Of a DNA stretch of 64,000 nucleotides, positions 8,442-16,838 are shown in pieces. The position numbers were made by a program, and so were the translations under genes. This DNA comes from Paenibacillus baekrokdamisoli (GTDB lineage: Bacteria; Bacillota; Bacilli; Paenibacillales; Paenibacillaceae). The first letter of the stretch is position 1. Each line of letters begins with the position of its first letter. The DNA lies in NCBI RefSeq assembly GCF_003945345.1, contig NZ_AP019308.1, forward strand, positions 2,232,001 through 2,296,000. Direction: 5' to 3'. The notes under the pieces are model-generated. The model was not told where the DNA came from. It made no database searches and saw only the letters and a list, made by a program, of their open reading frames with translations.

Positions 8442-9887
8442 TTATTCATGCACCTTAAAATTCACTTCTGGGTATTTGGCGCTCAACTTTTGGAGCGCAG
8501 AATCGTCCTTTCCTTTTAAATACCGATCGAAAAAGGCAACACTGAATTCGTTCACGATACGGTGGTCCCGCCGCGGGTCTGCGCCGCCCAACCCTAGCAA
8601 TGGAGAGAATAACGCAAGATCGGAGTAGCTTGCATGCTTTGAACCCGGAATAAGTATAGATAAACCTCCGCCTGCTAAAGCATAGCCCGATTTTTGTATA
8701 TATTGTTTCCTAGGCGCTTCAAACTCTTCGCGGCTTCCCCCGCCTATCTGCTTAGCGACATCATCGTAAGAGATCATAACCTTATTGTATGTCTCCTCTG
8801 AATACATCATAAAGAATGGTTTTCCAAATCCTTTTTCGGAAACTGGTGGACCATAAAACCCGCCGTCCATACTTAGGGCAGCCTTCACACGCGAATCTTT
8901 CTTCATCATTTGCGCCGTAACGGCTCCCCCGAACGAATGTCCAAGCATGCCGATTCGTTCAATATCGATTTTGCCAGTAAAACGGCCTGTAGAATCGTTC
9001 CGATTAAGCTGCTCTACTTGATTGAGCACAAAGGTAGCATCTTCGGTCCAAAGCGGTATATGCTCATCGTACTTGGCGTTAGAAGTTAGATTAGGGCCGA
9101 TTTTGCTCATGGCTGCGCGTCCATCAGGATACACGGAGCCGGCAGCTTCATATGCATAATCGATGCCCACAACAATATAGCCATGGCTTGCAAGTTCCTC
9201 CACTTGGTACATATTTTGATTGCGATATCCATTCATCCCGTGAGAAAAAATCAATACGGGATAACGGCTTTCCGAGTCCAAAAGCTTGGCTTCCAACAAA
9301 GCATGCGTTTTGACCAGCCCTAGATGGCTGAACGTGAACGCTGGTAGGCCCAGCATTTTTGATGATATAGCTCCAGTCATTATCGATGCGTTTTGGAGAT
9401 AAGGGCTCTGCTTTTTCCCGTCGCCTTCGGCTGCAGGGTACCAAATTTGCACCATCAACTCGCGCCGATCGTCCGGGTTCTCCGTATAAGATTCTCCCCT
9501 CTGTTCATCTATCCAGTGAAAAATTGTCGTTCCGACTGCATAAGGCCCCGTCGGTTTCTCAAACGAGAATACAGGCATGACCGTAGGCAGTGCGACCGAG
9601 ACCAATAAATATACGGTCAATAGCACCGCTTGAACCGTAACCGCAACCCGGCTTCTGCCGCCCTCTCTCCGCTTACCTAAGAAGAAATAAGCCGTCAAAA
9701 TGAGTGGCGTCAAGTAAGCCGGAATCATCTGCCAACGCCCGCCTTCCACAGCAAACTGCACAATAACCAATCCAAAAGCTATCGTCAATGGCATGATGGG
9801 ACCCCGTCCGGACTTCCTATTCGCGATAAAGGCCCAATACAGCAGTCCAAAATTGATCACAATCAAACTTATTTCCAAAATCCTCAT
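8442..9887 (-). CDS. Membrane-anchored alpha/beta hydrolase (PAF-acetylhydrolase/lipase-like)
   Basis: 481 residues from ATG 9887, which has GAGGAAG upstream; the longer open frame back to 10064 only reads through repeat element A1 and is not native. Four membrane segments occupy residues 1-110. A catalytic domain follows with GTTIFHWID, LIFSHGMNGYRNQ (oxyanion region), the nucleophile elbow GHSFGG and SMDGGFYG, as in platelet-activating-factor acetylhydrolase II and related esterases; the active-site His is likely in GSKHASYSD. The orientation of the catalytic domain across the membrane is not determined. Substrate unknown: short-chain phospholipid or polyester hydrolysis are both possible. 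Confidence 0.8.
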   Translation of the reverse strand: MRILEISLIVINFGLLYWAFIANRKSGRGPIMPLTIAFGLVIVQFAVEGGRWQMIPAYLTPLILTAYFFLGKRREGGRSRVAVTVQAVLLTVYLLVSVALPTVMPVFSFEKPTGPYAVGTTIFHWIDEQRGESYTENPDDRRELMVQIWYPAAEGDGKKQSPYLQNASIMTGAISSKMLGLPAFTFSHLGLVKTHALLEAKLLDSESRYPVLIFSHGMNGYRNQNMYQVEELASHGYIVVGIDYAYEAAGSVYPDGRAAMSKIGPNLTSNAKYDEHIPLWTEDATFVLNQVEQLNRNDSTGRFTGKIDIERIGMLGHSFGGAVTAQMMKKDSRVKAALSMDGGFYGPPVSEKGFGKPFFMMYSEETYNKVMISYDDVAKQIGGGSREEFEAPRKQYIQKSGYALAGGGLSILIPGSKHASYSDLALFSPLLGLGGADPRRDHRIVNEFSVAFFDRYLKGKDDSALQKLSAKYPEVNFKVHE

Positions 9888-9914
9888 ATCTGTCTTCCTC
9901 CCCCTAAAATGAAC

Positions 9915-10108
9915 TATATAAGTTGAACTTAAGAAACGAACAATGGGCCGCTGCACAGATGGAATGTTCTTCCGATCGCTGTTGAGCCCGGATTTCTTGT
10001 TTTTTCCCCTGATAAGGGGGAAATCCGGTCTCAAAGGCGAACGCTGACGCTTCTCCAGAATCATCCATCTGCTCCGCTCACTTGTTATATCTCTAGTTCA
10101 ACTTATAT
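9915..10108 (+). repeat. Hairpin element family A, copy A1 (complete)
   Basis: About 194 bases with terminal inverted repeats TATAAGTTGAACT / AGTTCAACTTATA, and an internal long imperfect hairpin: a CAGATGG side pairs with CCATCTG, CCCGGATTTC with GAAATCCGG, and the tip is CCCC-TGATAA-GGGG. It lies upstream of the esterase gene. The flanks TGAAC and GTTCA are themselves inverted repeats. Confidence 0.9.
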
Positions 10109-10226
10109 GGTTCAATCTTATAAAAAAATTAAAAAGACAAAGTAGGGGTTATTCTGAATTTATTCTGAAGAATTCCAGTAAATATCTCATGGCATAGATC
10201 TCGTAAACACTATCCATAAAAAAAAG

Positions 10227-10242
10227 AGAGCCCTAAGGGCTC
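10227..10242. repeat. 16-bp target duplication of the IS (left copy)
   Basis: AGAGCCCTAAGGGCTC, identical to 11805-11820. The sequence is palindromic and is the stem of a terminator that was duplicated by the insertion. This copy keeps the T tract on the minus strand (8 T) and so remains a working terminator for the IS. Confidence 0.85.
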
Positions 10243-10346
10243 CAGATTGTCGAGAAAGCCTATGTTTTTGAGGCTTTCTTTTTTTATGCTGCATTTGGGC
10301 AGTATTCATACACCAATATATGTAAGTTCTGAGCAGGGATATCGCC

Positions 10347-11057
10347 CTACACCGTCTTACTGAGGTGCATGGCGATCTTCTTCATGTTCTGAACGGCTGC
10401 TGTCATCAGCGCCTGTTCTGTCACATTTTTAATCCCCCGTAACCTGCAATAGCGAAGCCCGTGGAGCTCTTTAGCATCCGCGAAGCTTCGCTCAATGGTT
10501 TCTTTCCTTCTCTTGTACAGCTTTTTACCTGCTGGGGTCAATCGGTTTTCACGCACCCATTCCTTGCTTTCTTCCCACACATGTCGTGTAATCACTTTTC
10601 GGTGGTTTTTAGAACGGGTGCACTGTGCAAGCATCGGACAGCTTTTGCAAACCTCCGCATCTGAAGCATAGTGGCGGTAACCGTGACGGTCTGTTGTACG
10701 GTAGGTAAGAATTTGGGCATTGGGACAGCTATACACATCATTTTGAGCATCATATTTAAATTTCCACTTTGCAAATAATCCTTGCGTGGGATGGAAGCGA
10801 CGGTGGGCAATAACGGCAAAGATCTTCTTTTCTTTAAGTTTCTTGCAAATCGGTGTGGTTAAATAGCCCGCATCCAGCGCGACAGCTTCTACCTTAAATT
10901 CGAATCGCTTTACTTGTCGTTCGAGTCGCTCCAAATAAGGCAAAGAATCATGAACATTTCCAGGTGTAACATACACGTCTGTAATCATATTGTACTTGAG
11001 GTCTACCGTCCGATGATCGAGATAAAAGAAGCCCTCTGGTTTACCATCTCGAACCAT
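10347..11057 (-). CDS. IS1182-like transposase, C-terminal frame (orfB)
   Basis: 236 residues from the first ATG at 11057, but the frame is open up to the A6 run at 11138-11133, so it is probably translated as a -1 frameshift fusion with orfA rather than from its own start (no good site precedes 11057). It carries the second catalytic Asp (VALDAGY) and the catalytic Glu in [18 protein letters not shown], which has the Y/R-E-K spacing of DDE transposases, plus a Cys cluster ([10 protein letters not shown]) typical of the IS1182 zinc-ribbon-like insertion. The fused product would be about 450 residues, normal for the family. Confidence 0.85.
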   Translation of the reverse strand: MVRDGKPEGFFYLDHRTVDLKYNMITDVYVTPGNVHDSLPYLERLERQVKRFEFKVEAVALDAGYLTTPICKKLKEKKIFAVIAHRRFHPTQGLFAKWKFKYDAQNDVYSCPNAQILTYRTTDRHGYRHYASDAEVCKSCPMLAQCTRSKNHRKVITRHVWEESKEWVRENRLTPAGKKLYKRRKETIERSFADAKELHGLRYCRLRGIKNVTEQALMTAAVQNMKKIAMHLSKTV

Positions 11058-11125
11058 ATAACCACTATCCGGGTCCGTCGTACTGCGTTTTATTTCTTTC
11101 TTTTCTTCAACCTCCTCTTTGGGTT

Positions 11126-11698
11126 TTAGTTCTTTTTTCCTCTTTCTTTCCGCTCCTGTTCAACCGCTGCATTGAGTTCTTCCAAGTAGCTTTTCGTGTT
11201 TTGCAAGACTTCTTCACGCGTAAATTTATGTTTATTGGCATTGGCTTTTAAGTGGGTAGAATCCGAAATCAGTACGCGCCCGCCAACCATTCGATGCGCA
11301 ATGGCTTGAAGGACGATTTCATCAAAGATATCTTGAAATATCGTGGTGTCTTTGAAACGTTTGCGACGGTTCCAACTAATCGTGGAATGATCAGGAACAC
11401 GATCTGTTAAGCCTAAACCAAGAAACCAACGGTAAGCGACATTCGTTTGAATCTCTTGCTCCAATCGGCGTTCGGAGCGAATACCATAAAAATAGCCAAG
11501 GAAAACCATCTTGAACAAAACGAGAGGATCTATTGCAGGACGCCCATTATCTTCGCAGTATAACGGACGAACCTTTTCTAGAATAAAGGAGAAATCGACA
11601 TATTGATCAACCTTTCGAAGCATGTGATCTTGTGGCACAAGGCTTTCGAGGGATACTAATTCAAAGGCGGTTTGTTTATCTTTGTTGGTACGTAGCAT
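11126..11698 (-). CDS. IS1182-like transposase, N-terminal frame (orfA)
   Basis: 190 residues. A DUF772-type region is present ([40 protein letters not shown]), followed by the first catalytic Asp in [12 protein letters not shown]. The frame ends in a TAA at 11128-11126, ten bases after the run GGAAAAAAG. Read in frame, the run is GGA AAA AAG, a textbook A AAA AAG slippery heptamer; slipping by -1 continues directly into orfB. It may alternatively be an inactivating indel. Confidence 0.85.
   Translation of the reverse strand: MLRTNKDKQTAFELVSLESLVPQDHMLRKVDQYVDFSFILEKVRPLYCEDNGRPAIDPLVLFKMVFLGYFYGIRSERRLEQEIQTNVAYRWFLGLGLTDRVPDHSTISWNRRKRFKDTTIFQDIFDEIVLQAIAHRMVGGRVLISDSTHLKANANKHKFTREEVLQNTKSYLEELNAAVEQERKERGKKN
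11132..11138 (-). other. Putative -1 programmed frameshift site (A AAA AAG)
   Basis: On the minus strand bases 11138-11132 read A AAA AAG in phase with orfA. After slippage the frame reads Lys-Lys-Glu-Leu-Lys-Pro-Lys and runs without a stop into the catalytic half. An AGGAG lies about 20 bases upstream. Confidence 0.65.
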
Positions 11699-11804
11699 AC
11701 AATCACCATCCGTTATTATTATAGCTATATTATATCACGTTAAAGCGGTAATTGATTAAACAAAATGAGCAAAAAAATGACTGTCGAGGTTTCTCGACAG
11801 CCTG

Positions 11805-11820
11805 AGAGCCCTAAGGGCTC
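11805..11820. repeat. 16-bp target duplication of the IS (right copy)
   Basis: AGAGCCCTAAGGGCTC, identical to 10227-10242. On the minus strand this copy follows the oxidoreductase stop but has lost its T tract to the insertion. Confidence 0.85.
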
Positions 11821-11831
11821 TCCTAGAAAAA

Positions 11832-12953
11832 TTATACGACCGGGAACCAGCCCGGTGCGTTAACAATAGCCTGCCACAGTGGGGTCGGAACGACCAAACG
11901 TTCCTGATCCTCCTTGGTTAAGGTCGTTTGAATCTCCGATTCACGGCCTTCTGCAATCTTCTGTACCCAGTCTGGCTCTATTATTAGCTCGCGCCCTAAT
12001 GCGATCAAAGGAACGCCCGTTTGAAATACTTTCAGAGCATCATCGGCAGTATGAATCGAGCCTACCCCAATAACAGGAACTCGTTCCCCAACTGTTTCTT
12101 GAATCCATTGGAACCGAGTTTTACTGTCATCCGCTCCACGTCTTGGAAGAGACCAGAAATCCATGAGTGAAACATGAAGATAATCAAGCTCCCGATCTGC
12201 CAAAGCATCAACTAAGTAGCGTGTATCCTCCATAGTGATGCCTTCTTCATATTCTTCCTCAGGGGAGAATCGGTAGCCAACAAGGAAAGGCTGCTTCGCA
12301 TGCTCAGCGACAGTGCGTTTTACCTCATCCACGACAGCAAGTGGGAAGGTCAACCTTTTCTCTAAGCTTCCACCAAAGCGGTCCGTACGTCTATTCGAGT
12401 GTGCAGAGAAGAATTGCTGTACCAAGTATCCATTGGCTCCATGGATTTCAACACCATCATAGCCTGCCTCAATCGCCCGACGGGTTGCTTCTCCGAAGTC
12501 TCGGATGATGGATTCCACTTCAGCTTCTGACAAGGCTCGTGGGGTTACCGATGCATTCGATTGGGATGCTACTACACTTGCGCTAACTACATCTCCATTT
12601 GGGACCAAGCTAGGCGGACATTCACGACCACCGTGGAAAATCTGTAGAATGGCCTTTGCACCTTGCTCCTTAATTGCTGTGGCGAGCTGCTTTAGGCTTG
12701 GAACCATTTCATCGCGATCTGCCGCGAATTCACCGGGGAATCCTTTGCCATTCGGGGTCACATACGTACAAGCGGTTATGACCGTGCCCACACCAGCTGA
12801 TCTGCGTGCATAATATTGGACCTCAGCGTCCGTAACCGTTCCATCCTCATTAGAAGCGAAATTAGTCATCGGTGCCATCACAATACGGTTCTTTACCTCA
12901 ATCCCATTCTTAAATGCAAAGGAATCAAATAAAGGTTTATAGGTTGCGTTCAT
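11832..12953 (-). CDS. NADH:flavin oxidoreductase, old yellow enzyme family (YqiG-like)
   Basis: 373 residues, the full length of the family. A TIM barrel binds FMN: APMTNFASNEDG at the N-terminus, ILQIFHGGREC (FMN/substrate His-Gly-Gly), VEIHGANGYLVQQFFSAHSNRRTDRFGGS and PVIGVGSIHTADDA (phosphate binding). It closely resembles B. subtilis YqiG from memory. The family reduces electrophilic C=C bonds at the expense of NAD(P)H. It overlaps the upstream IDEAL-domain gene by 17 bases, so the two are translationally coupled. Its terminator has been split by the IS inserted just downstream, so transcripts may read into the transposase gene. Confidence 0.9.
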   Translation of the reverse strand: MNATYKPLFDSFAFKNGIEVKNRIVMAPMTNFASNEDGTVTDAEVQYYARRSAGVGTVITACTYVTPNGKGFPGEFAADRDEMVPSLKQLATAIKEQGAKAILQIFHGGRECPPSLVPNGDVVSASVVASQSNASVTPRALSEAEVESIIRDFGEATRRAIEAGYDGVEIHGANGYLVQQFFSAHSNRRTDRFGGSLEKRLTFPLAVVDEVKRTVAEHAKQPFLVGYRFSPEEEYEEGITMEDTRYLVDALADRELDYLHVSLMDFWSLPRRGADDSKTRFQWIQETVGERVPVIGVGSIHTADDALKVFQTGVPLIALGRELIIEPDWVQKIAEGRESEIQTTLTKEDQERLVVPTPLWQAIVNAPGWFPVV

Positions 12954-13341
12954 TTGCTCTGCTTCTCCATTTCATGCTGAAAGTATGGTTATTGCCGCTT
13001 CCCGCTTCACTAGTCCATCCAGTCAAAGGGTTGGTCGACAAGTAAGACTCGCTTATCAGGTCTTGGAACCATTCTTTATCCTTTGTCACTAGCGCCAAAT
13101 CCATTAAACTTATTAACTCTTCTTGGGTGTATGAAGGGTTTTCGGGCAGCTTTTTTATTCTAGAGAGCTTGGTTTGGACGAATTCTCCGACAATATTATC
13201 GTTGTCGCTCTGAGATACCCAGATCTTTACGATATTATCTTCTGTCCTTGAATCGACATACCCGATAAACTTCTCATCCAGATGCGAAGTCCCGATTATC
13301 CAATCACCAACTTGGATTGCAGTATGGTTAGTAGTAGTCAT
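12937..13341 (-). CDS. IDEAL-domain-like small protein
   Basis: 134 residues from ATG 13341, with GGGAGG 9 bases upstream; a TTG at 13350 is less likely. Residues 1-60 look like a small beta domain (QVGDWIIGTSHLDEKFIGYV). Residues near 77-107 (YTQEELISLMDLALVTKDKEWF... in two parts) fit the IDEAL domain pattern of ALxxxDKEWF with flanking helices, found in competence- and stress-related Bacilli proteins. Its end overlaps the oxidoreductase start by 17 bases. Function unknown. Confidence 0.7.
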   Translation of the reverse strand: MTTTNHTAIQVGDWIIGTSHLDEKFIGYVDSRTEDNIVKIWVSQSDNDNIVGEFVQTKLSRIKKLPENPSYTQEELISLMDLALVTKDKEWFQDLISESYLSTNPLTGWTSEAGSGNNHTFSMKWRSRANERNL

Positions 13342-13565
13342 GCCGTTCAACCTCCCTCTTCCGATTAGAATGTAACTTCCTGAACAAGTTAGTTATGCTG
13401 TGCCTCGTTCTTGTACTGTAAGTATATTTGTTACAGTTAAAAAAGTCAACAAAAACATATTAACTATATTATAGTTATTTGATAACCATTCATTCGTGAG
13501 CAGCTGCTTACAAAACAGAGTATCCCCTAAAAGATTTGCAACTCTGAAACAATTCGTTATTTTAA

Positions 13566-13592
13566 TGAAACAATCTAGGAGTAATATACGTT
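13566..13592 (+). promoter_or_regulatory. Possible ECF-sigma promoter of the secreted-protein gene
   Basis: TGAAAC (13566-13571), 17 bases, CGTT (13589-13592) resembles extracytoplasmic-function sigma promoters (TGAAAC-N16/17-CGT). It lies 38 bases before the ATG at 13630. Tentative. The rest of the 13342-13629 gap is AT-rich and shows nothing else I can name. Confidence 0.3.
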
Positions 13593-13629
13593 TATAGAAA
13601 CAACAAATATAACTTAGAGGAGATTACTT

Positions 13630-14580
13630 ATGAAACAATTACCTAAACATGCCAAATCATTTACGCTTGCTGCTCTTGCAGCTCTGACCCTTTCCATACA
13701 AGCCGGAACTGCTGGAGCTGCTCCAACGACCGTTAAACTAGCTCCCTATGCAGTGCAAGCTGTTGCAGCTGACAGCTCAGTTTCGACTCAGATCTTCAAC
13801 AAATATATGACCCTACTCAACGTGAAGGGCCAGTTGCCCAAAGCGATTACTTATCTCAATGCTCACATTGACGAAGTATCCGCTTATCAAGCAAGTCTCA
13901 TGGTCCTGCGTTTGGAAAATGCGATCGTTAAGGTTCAATCTACTTTCGATCAGAGTATCGCGAATACGAGCATCCAAGAAGCCATTAACAAGGTATATAA
14001 GATCGATGACAGCTTCGCTAATATCATTAGCCGAACGAAGGATAAGAAGCTAAAGACACTGCTGCAAGCCGCTTCTGACAATGGACTGAAGCTGGAAACA
14101 GCTGAAGGATTCTATTTCCCAATCGTTGATTATAAAGGTTTCCAGAAGTACCGTGCTTATGTAGGCGCTGATGTGAAAGCTTATATCGATATCATGACCG
14201 TGGAATCTGAGCAAGCTAACGTTAAAGATGCTGGACTTATGATTGGCTACCAGCAGCTTGCGAATCGGGCCTTGTCTCAAGAACAATTCGTCAAACAATT
14301 CCCGAATTCGAATAGAACCGCCGCAATCAAAACCCTATACAACAACTACAAGACTCTAACATTCTATGGCGTAAACAACACACCGCTGTTCGATTATGAA
14401 ACGAACGAAATGCAGCCGAATGCGATTAAAGGCTATACCATGATTTTAGATCGCAATAAAGATACAAAGAGTGATTACTTGAACCTACTTCAGAAATTCA
14501 TGGATCTAGCTAAAGATCATGGATATAAACAAACAGCTGAAGTCACTGCATTCCGCAAGGCAAACGTACCGATTAATTAG
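13630..14580 (+). CDS. Secreted protein of unknown function
   Basis: 316 residues with a typical signal peptide (KHAKSF, hydrophobic stretch TLAALAALTLSIQ, then AGTAGA-A; cleavage near residue 31). AGAGGAG precedes the ATG. The mature part is mostly helical (KYMTLLNVKGQLPKAITYLN, VKVQSTFDQSIANTSIQEAI) with an aromatic-rich middle (EGFYFPIVDYKGFQKY). No cysteine and no cell-wall anchor are visible. I do not recognise the family. Its terminator is interrupted by repeat element A2. Confidence 0.75.
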   Translation: MKQLPKHAKSFTLAALAALTLSIQAGTAGAAPTTVKLAPYAVQAVAADSSVSTQIFNKYMTLLNVKGQLPKAITYLNAHIDEVSAYQASLMVLRLENAIVKVQSTFDQSIANTSIQEAINKVYKIDDSFANIISRTKDKKLKTLLQAASDNGLKLETAEGFYFPIVDYKGFQKYRAYVGADVKAYIDIMTVESEQANVKDAGLMIGYQQLANRALSQEQFVKQFPNSNRTAAIKTLYNNYKTLTFYGVNNTPLFDYETNEMQPNAIKGYTMILDRNKDTKSDYLNLLQKFMDLAKDHGYKQTAEVTAFRKANVPIN

Positions 14581-14630
14581 GAATAGCTTAAGCACTAAGC
14601 TAAGCTCTCGTGCATAGATTTACAAAGAAA

Positions 14631-14866
14631 ACCGCTTGCTATATAAGTTGAACTTAAGAACGAACAATGAGCCGCTGTGCAGATGGAATGTTCTTCCGAT
14701 CGCTGTTGAGCCCGGATTTCTTATTTTGTCCCCTGATAAGGGGGAAATCCGGTCTCAAAGGCGAACGCTGACGCTTCTCCAGAATCATCCATCTGCTCCG
14801 CTCACTTGTTATATCTCTAGTTCAACTTATATAGTCATCCTAAGATGACAAGCAAGCGGTCTTTTT
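14631..14866 (+). terminator. Terminator split by repeat element A2
   Basis: The left arm ACCGCTTGC (14631-14639) and the right arm GCAAGCGGT plus CTTTTT (14852-14866) are separated by 190 bp of inserted repeat. Removing the insert and one TA restores a hairpin with an inner arm pair GTCATC/GATGAC (14834-14849). Confidence 0.8.
14642..14831 (+). repeat. Hairpin element family A, copy A2 (complete, with TA duplication)
   Basis: 190 bases, ends TATAAGTTGAACT / AGTTCAACTTATA, flanked by TA on both sides (14640-14641, 14832-14833). Same internal hairpin as A1. It sits inside a terminator hairpin, which gives direct evidence of past mobility. Confidence 0.95.
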
Positions 14867-14910
14867 CAATGTGGTGGCTGCATCTTCATAGATTCTGCTT
14901 ACTCTAGCTG

Positions 14911-15135
14911 TCAGTGAAGTGGAACCTTCTTGGGCAACGCTGCCTTACCTACCACTGGCATTCCATCCAGCTTCCCTTGTGAGCACCAGCGTCCTTCACG
15001 TGTTATGTAAATCGGATACACATCAAATTTGTTATAATCAATAGACTGAATTACTGTAAATGCCCTCTTCAATGAAACTTCGTTTGAACGGATTCCCACC
15101 GTATAGCACATATAATAAGGTTGTCATATAAAAAA
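14911..15135 (-). pseudogene. D-alanine-D-alanine ligase remnant (N-terminal ~70 codons)
   Basis: The minus strand reads EVSLKRAFTVIQSIDYNKF, then DVYPIYITREGRWCSQGKLD, a clear Ddl N-terminal region. Just upstream the usual GG(K/N)S loop appears in another frame (LYGGNP at about 15130-15112), so there is a frameshift, and everything after about residue 70 (ATP-grasp core) is missing. No ribosome binding site is seen. It is a degraded fragment and not functional. Confidence 0.75.
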
Positions 15136-15248
15136 TAGCCTCCCAGCATGTCGATTATCTAAACTAAAGATAACCAACAAAACTAACGAGGCTTCTAATA
15201 AAGCTAAGAAATAATTACGAATTATTAATGCTTAGTAATAACTGATGC

Positions 15249-15536
15249 TCAAACGACTTCCATCCATATGTCATCTTGCTGCTCGTCAAACCGGATCCTC
15301 AGATCTTTGTTCTCCAAGTACCATAGATTATCTTCTTCCAGATAGAAAATAATGCCTTCAACAACCTGCTCGAATGCGGGTTTTCTTGGGGAATCCTTCA
15401 TGATGCCGAGTGAATAGCCTGGTTGTACGCTGCCGGATCCACCAAGTCGAACGAATATTCGCAGGTAATCCCCTTCCACCAGTGACATTTCCCTCTTGTA
15501 CCATCGTGCAGCTGACTGCTCCACATGTATACTCAT
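15249..15536 (-). CDS. HesB/IscA-like protein (YneR-type)
   Basis: 95 residues from ATG 15536 (GGGAG 9 bases upstream; the open frame begins at 15581). It has the Fe-S biosynthesis fold pattern (YLRIFVRLGGSGSVQPGYSLGI, DLRIRFDEQQDDIWMEV) but no cysteine, so it cannot ligate an Fe-S cluster the way IscA does. This matches the YneR/HesB-like subgroup of Bacilli, of unknown role. It stands alone. Confidence 0.75.
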   Translation of the reverse strand: MSIHVEQSAARWYKREMSLVEGDYLRIFVRLGGSGSVQPGYSLGIMKDSPRKPAFEQVVEGIIFYLEEDNLWYLENKDLRIRFDEQQDDIWMEVV

Positions 15537-15616
15537 CGTCTTCATCTCCCTTTCAGATGGCATCATTGAAAGCGCACTCATCTTATATCTATACTATCAT
15601 GTTCGTTTCAAAATAT

Positions 15617-16813
15617 TCAATTCATTTTAAGGGCTACCCTTTTCCCCCACCTTACGGAAATAACGAAGCAAACCAGCATTGCGAATGCGGCAAATATATA
15701 AGGGAAATCGATATTCACATCAAACAATACACCAGTAATTGATGGGCCAGCAATGTTGCCAAGGCTCGTATAGGAAGAATTCATCCCAGCTATGAAACCC
15801 TGTTCTTCACCAGCCAATTTAGACAAAAGTGTGCTTATCGTTGGACGTAATATATCGGATGCTAAGAAAATAACGAACGTCACGACCACGATAGCCCAGT
15901 AGCTATTCGCATATAAAGTCAAGAAGAGGAATACTCCCGCTACTACTATACAGATACTAATCACCATTTTTTCACCAAACCTTTTCAGCAGGGCACCAAA
16001 TACAGTTATTTGAACAACAGCACCTAGAATCGTACCGAATGTTATGATCTTCGCGATATCCTGAGGGGTAAATCCATATTTAATATCGACATATAGTCCG
16101 AATACCGTTTCAAAACTTGATAATCCAAGAGCAAGAACAAACACAATAACAAGACCAATAAAATAAGGTGCTTTATAGGACTTAATCAATTGCCGTGCCA
16201 AGCTTTCGCTTTTATCTGCTTTTCTCCACTTCTTATTCCGTTCTTCTGCACTCATTGACTCTGGCAAAATAAACAATGTAAAGAGGCCAGCGATCCCAGC
16301 AGCTGCAGCAGCCGAATAAAAAGGAACGCGAATGCCATATTCAGCTACAAATCCACCTATCCCAGGGCCAATAATAAACCCCGTTGAGATTGCTGCTGAG
16401 ATATAACCCATGCCTTTGGCTCTTTCGTTTGTTGTGGTGATGTCAGCAATATAGGCCATAATGGAAGGCGTAATAAGTGCAGCACCCAGGCCTCCGAGCA
16501 ATCTGGATACGTAGAGCACAAGCATGGAGTTCGCTATCCCAAAAATAAACTCGGAGATTGCAAAAATAAACATACCTGCCACAATCATTTTCTTTCTTCC
16601 CCATCGATCAGATAATCTTCCCGAAAGCGGCGATAGTAATAGCTGCGTAAGTGAAAATGCGGCAACGAGAAATCCTACTGTTTGTCCACTAATCCCAAGC
16701 TCTCTCATATAAGTTGGCATAATAGGGATAACAAGCCCTACGCCAGCGAAAGCTAGGAAGATGTTAAACATAAGCAGAAACATGGTGCTTTTCTTTCTTG
16801 GTTGTACTTTCAT
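15617..16813 (-). CDS. MFS efflux transporter, DHA1 type
   Basis: 398 residues with 12 predicted membrane segments. Motif A between helices 2 and 3 (GRLSDRWGRKKM) and motif C in helix 5 (GFIIGPGIGGFVAEYG) are those of drug:proton antiporters such as Bmr, NorA and TetA. AGGAG lies upstream of ATG 16813. A TetR gene precedes it on the same strand with 64 bases between, and an operator-like palindrome overlaps its likely transcription start. It probably exports a toxic compound that is also the inducer; the substrate cannot be predicted. Confidence 0.88.
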   Translation of the reverse strand: MKVQPRKKSTMFLLMFNIFLAFAGVGLVIPIMPTYMRELGISGQTVGFLVAAFSLTQLLLSPLSGRLSDRWGRKKMIVAGMFIFAISEFIFGIANSMLVLYVSRLLGGLGAALITPSIMAYIADITTTNERAKGMGYISAAISTGFIIGPGIGGFVAEYGIRVPFYSAAAAAGIAGLFTLFILPESMSAEERNKKWRKADKSESLARQLIKSYKAPYFIGLVIVFVLALGLSSFETVFGLYVDIKYGFTPQDIAKIITFGTILGAVVQITVFGALLKRFGEKMVISICIVVAGVFLFLTLYANSYWAIVVVTFVIFLASDILRPTISTLLSKLAGEEQGFIAGMNSSYTSLGNIAGPSITGVLFDVNIDFPYIFAAFAMLVCFVISVRWGKRVALKMN

Positions 16814-16838
16814 AAGGTTTCTCCTGTTTTCTTATACT

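Larger units (their letters stand above)
10243..11804 (-). mobile_element. IS1182-like insertion sequence, 1562 bp
   Basis: Bounded by identical 16-bp palindromic direct repeats. Ends are imperfect inverted repeats beginning CAG with TGTCGAGAAA within the first 15 bases. The inside carries a DDE transposase with DUF772-type N-terminal and DDE_Tnp_1 C-terminal parts, split into two frames at an A6 run. The size fits the IS1182 family. Family naming is from motif memory, not a search. Confidence 0.85.

Noticed and set aside
9888-10064. N-terminal extension of the esterase gene
   Set aside because: It reads through repeat element A1; ATG 9887 has its own ribosome binding site and starts at a membrane helix.
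14636-14848. Small open frames across family A copies (also near 19352 and 41444)
   Set aside because: They follow the repeat sequence only and have no conserved start, stop or site.
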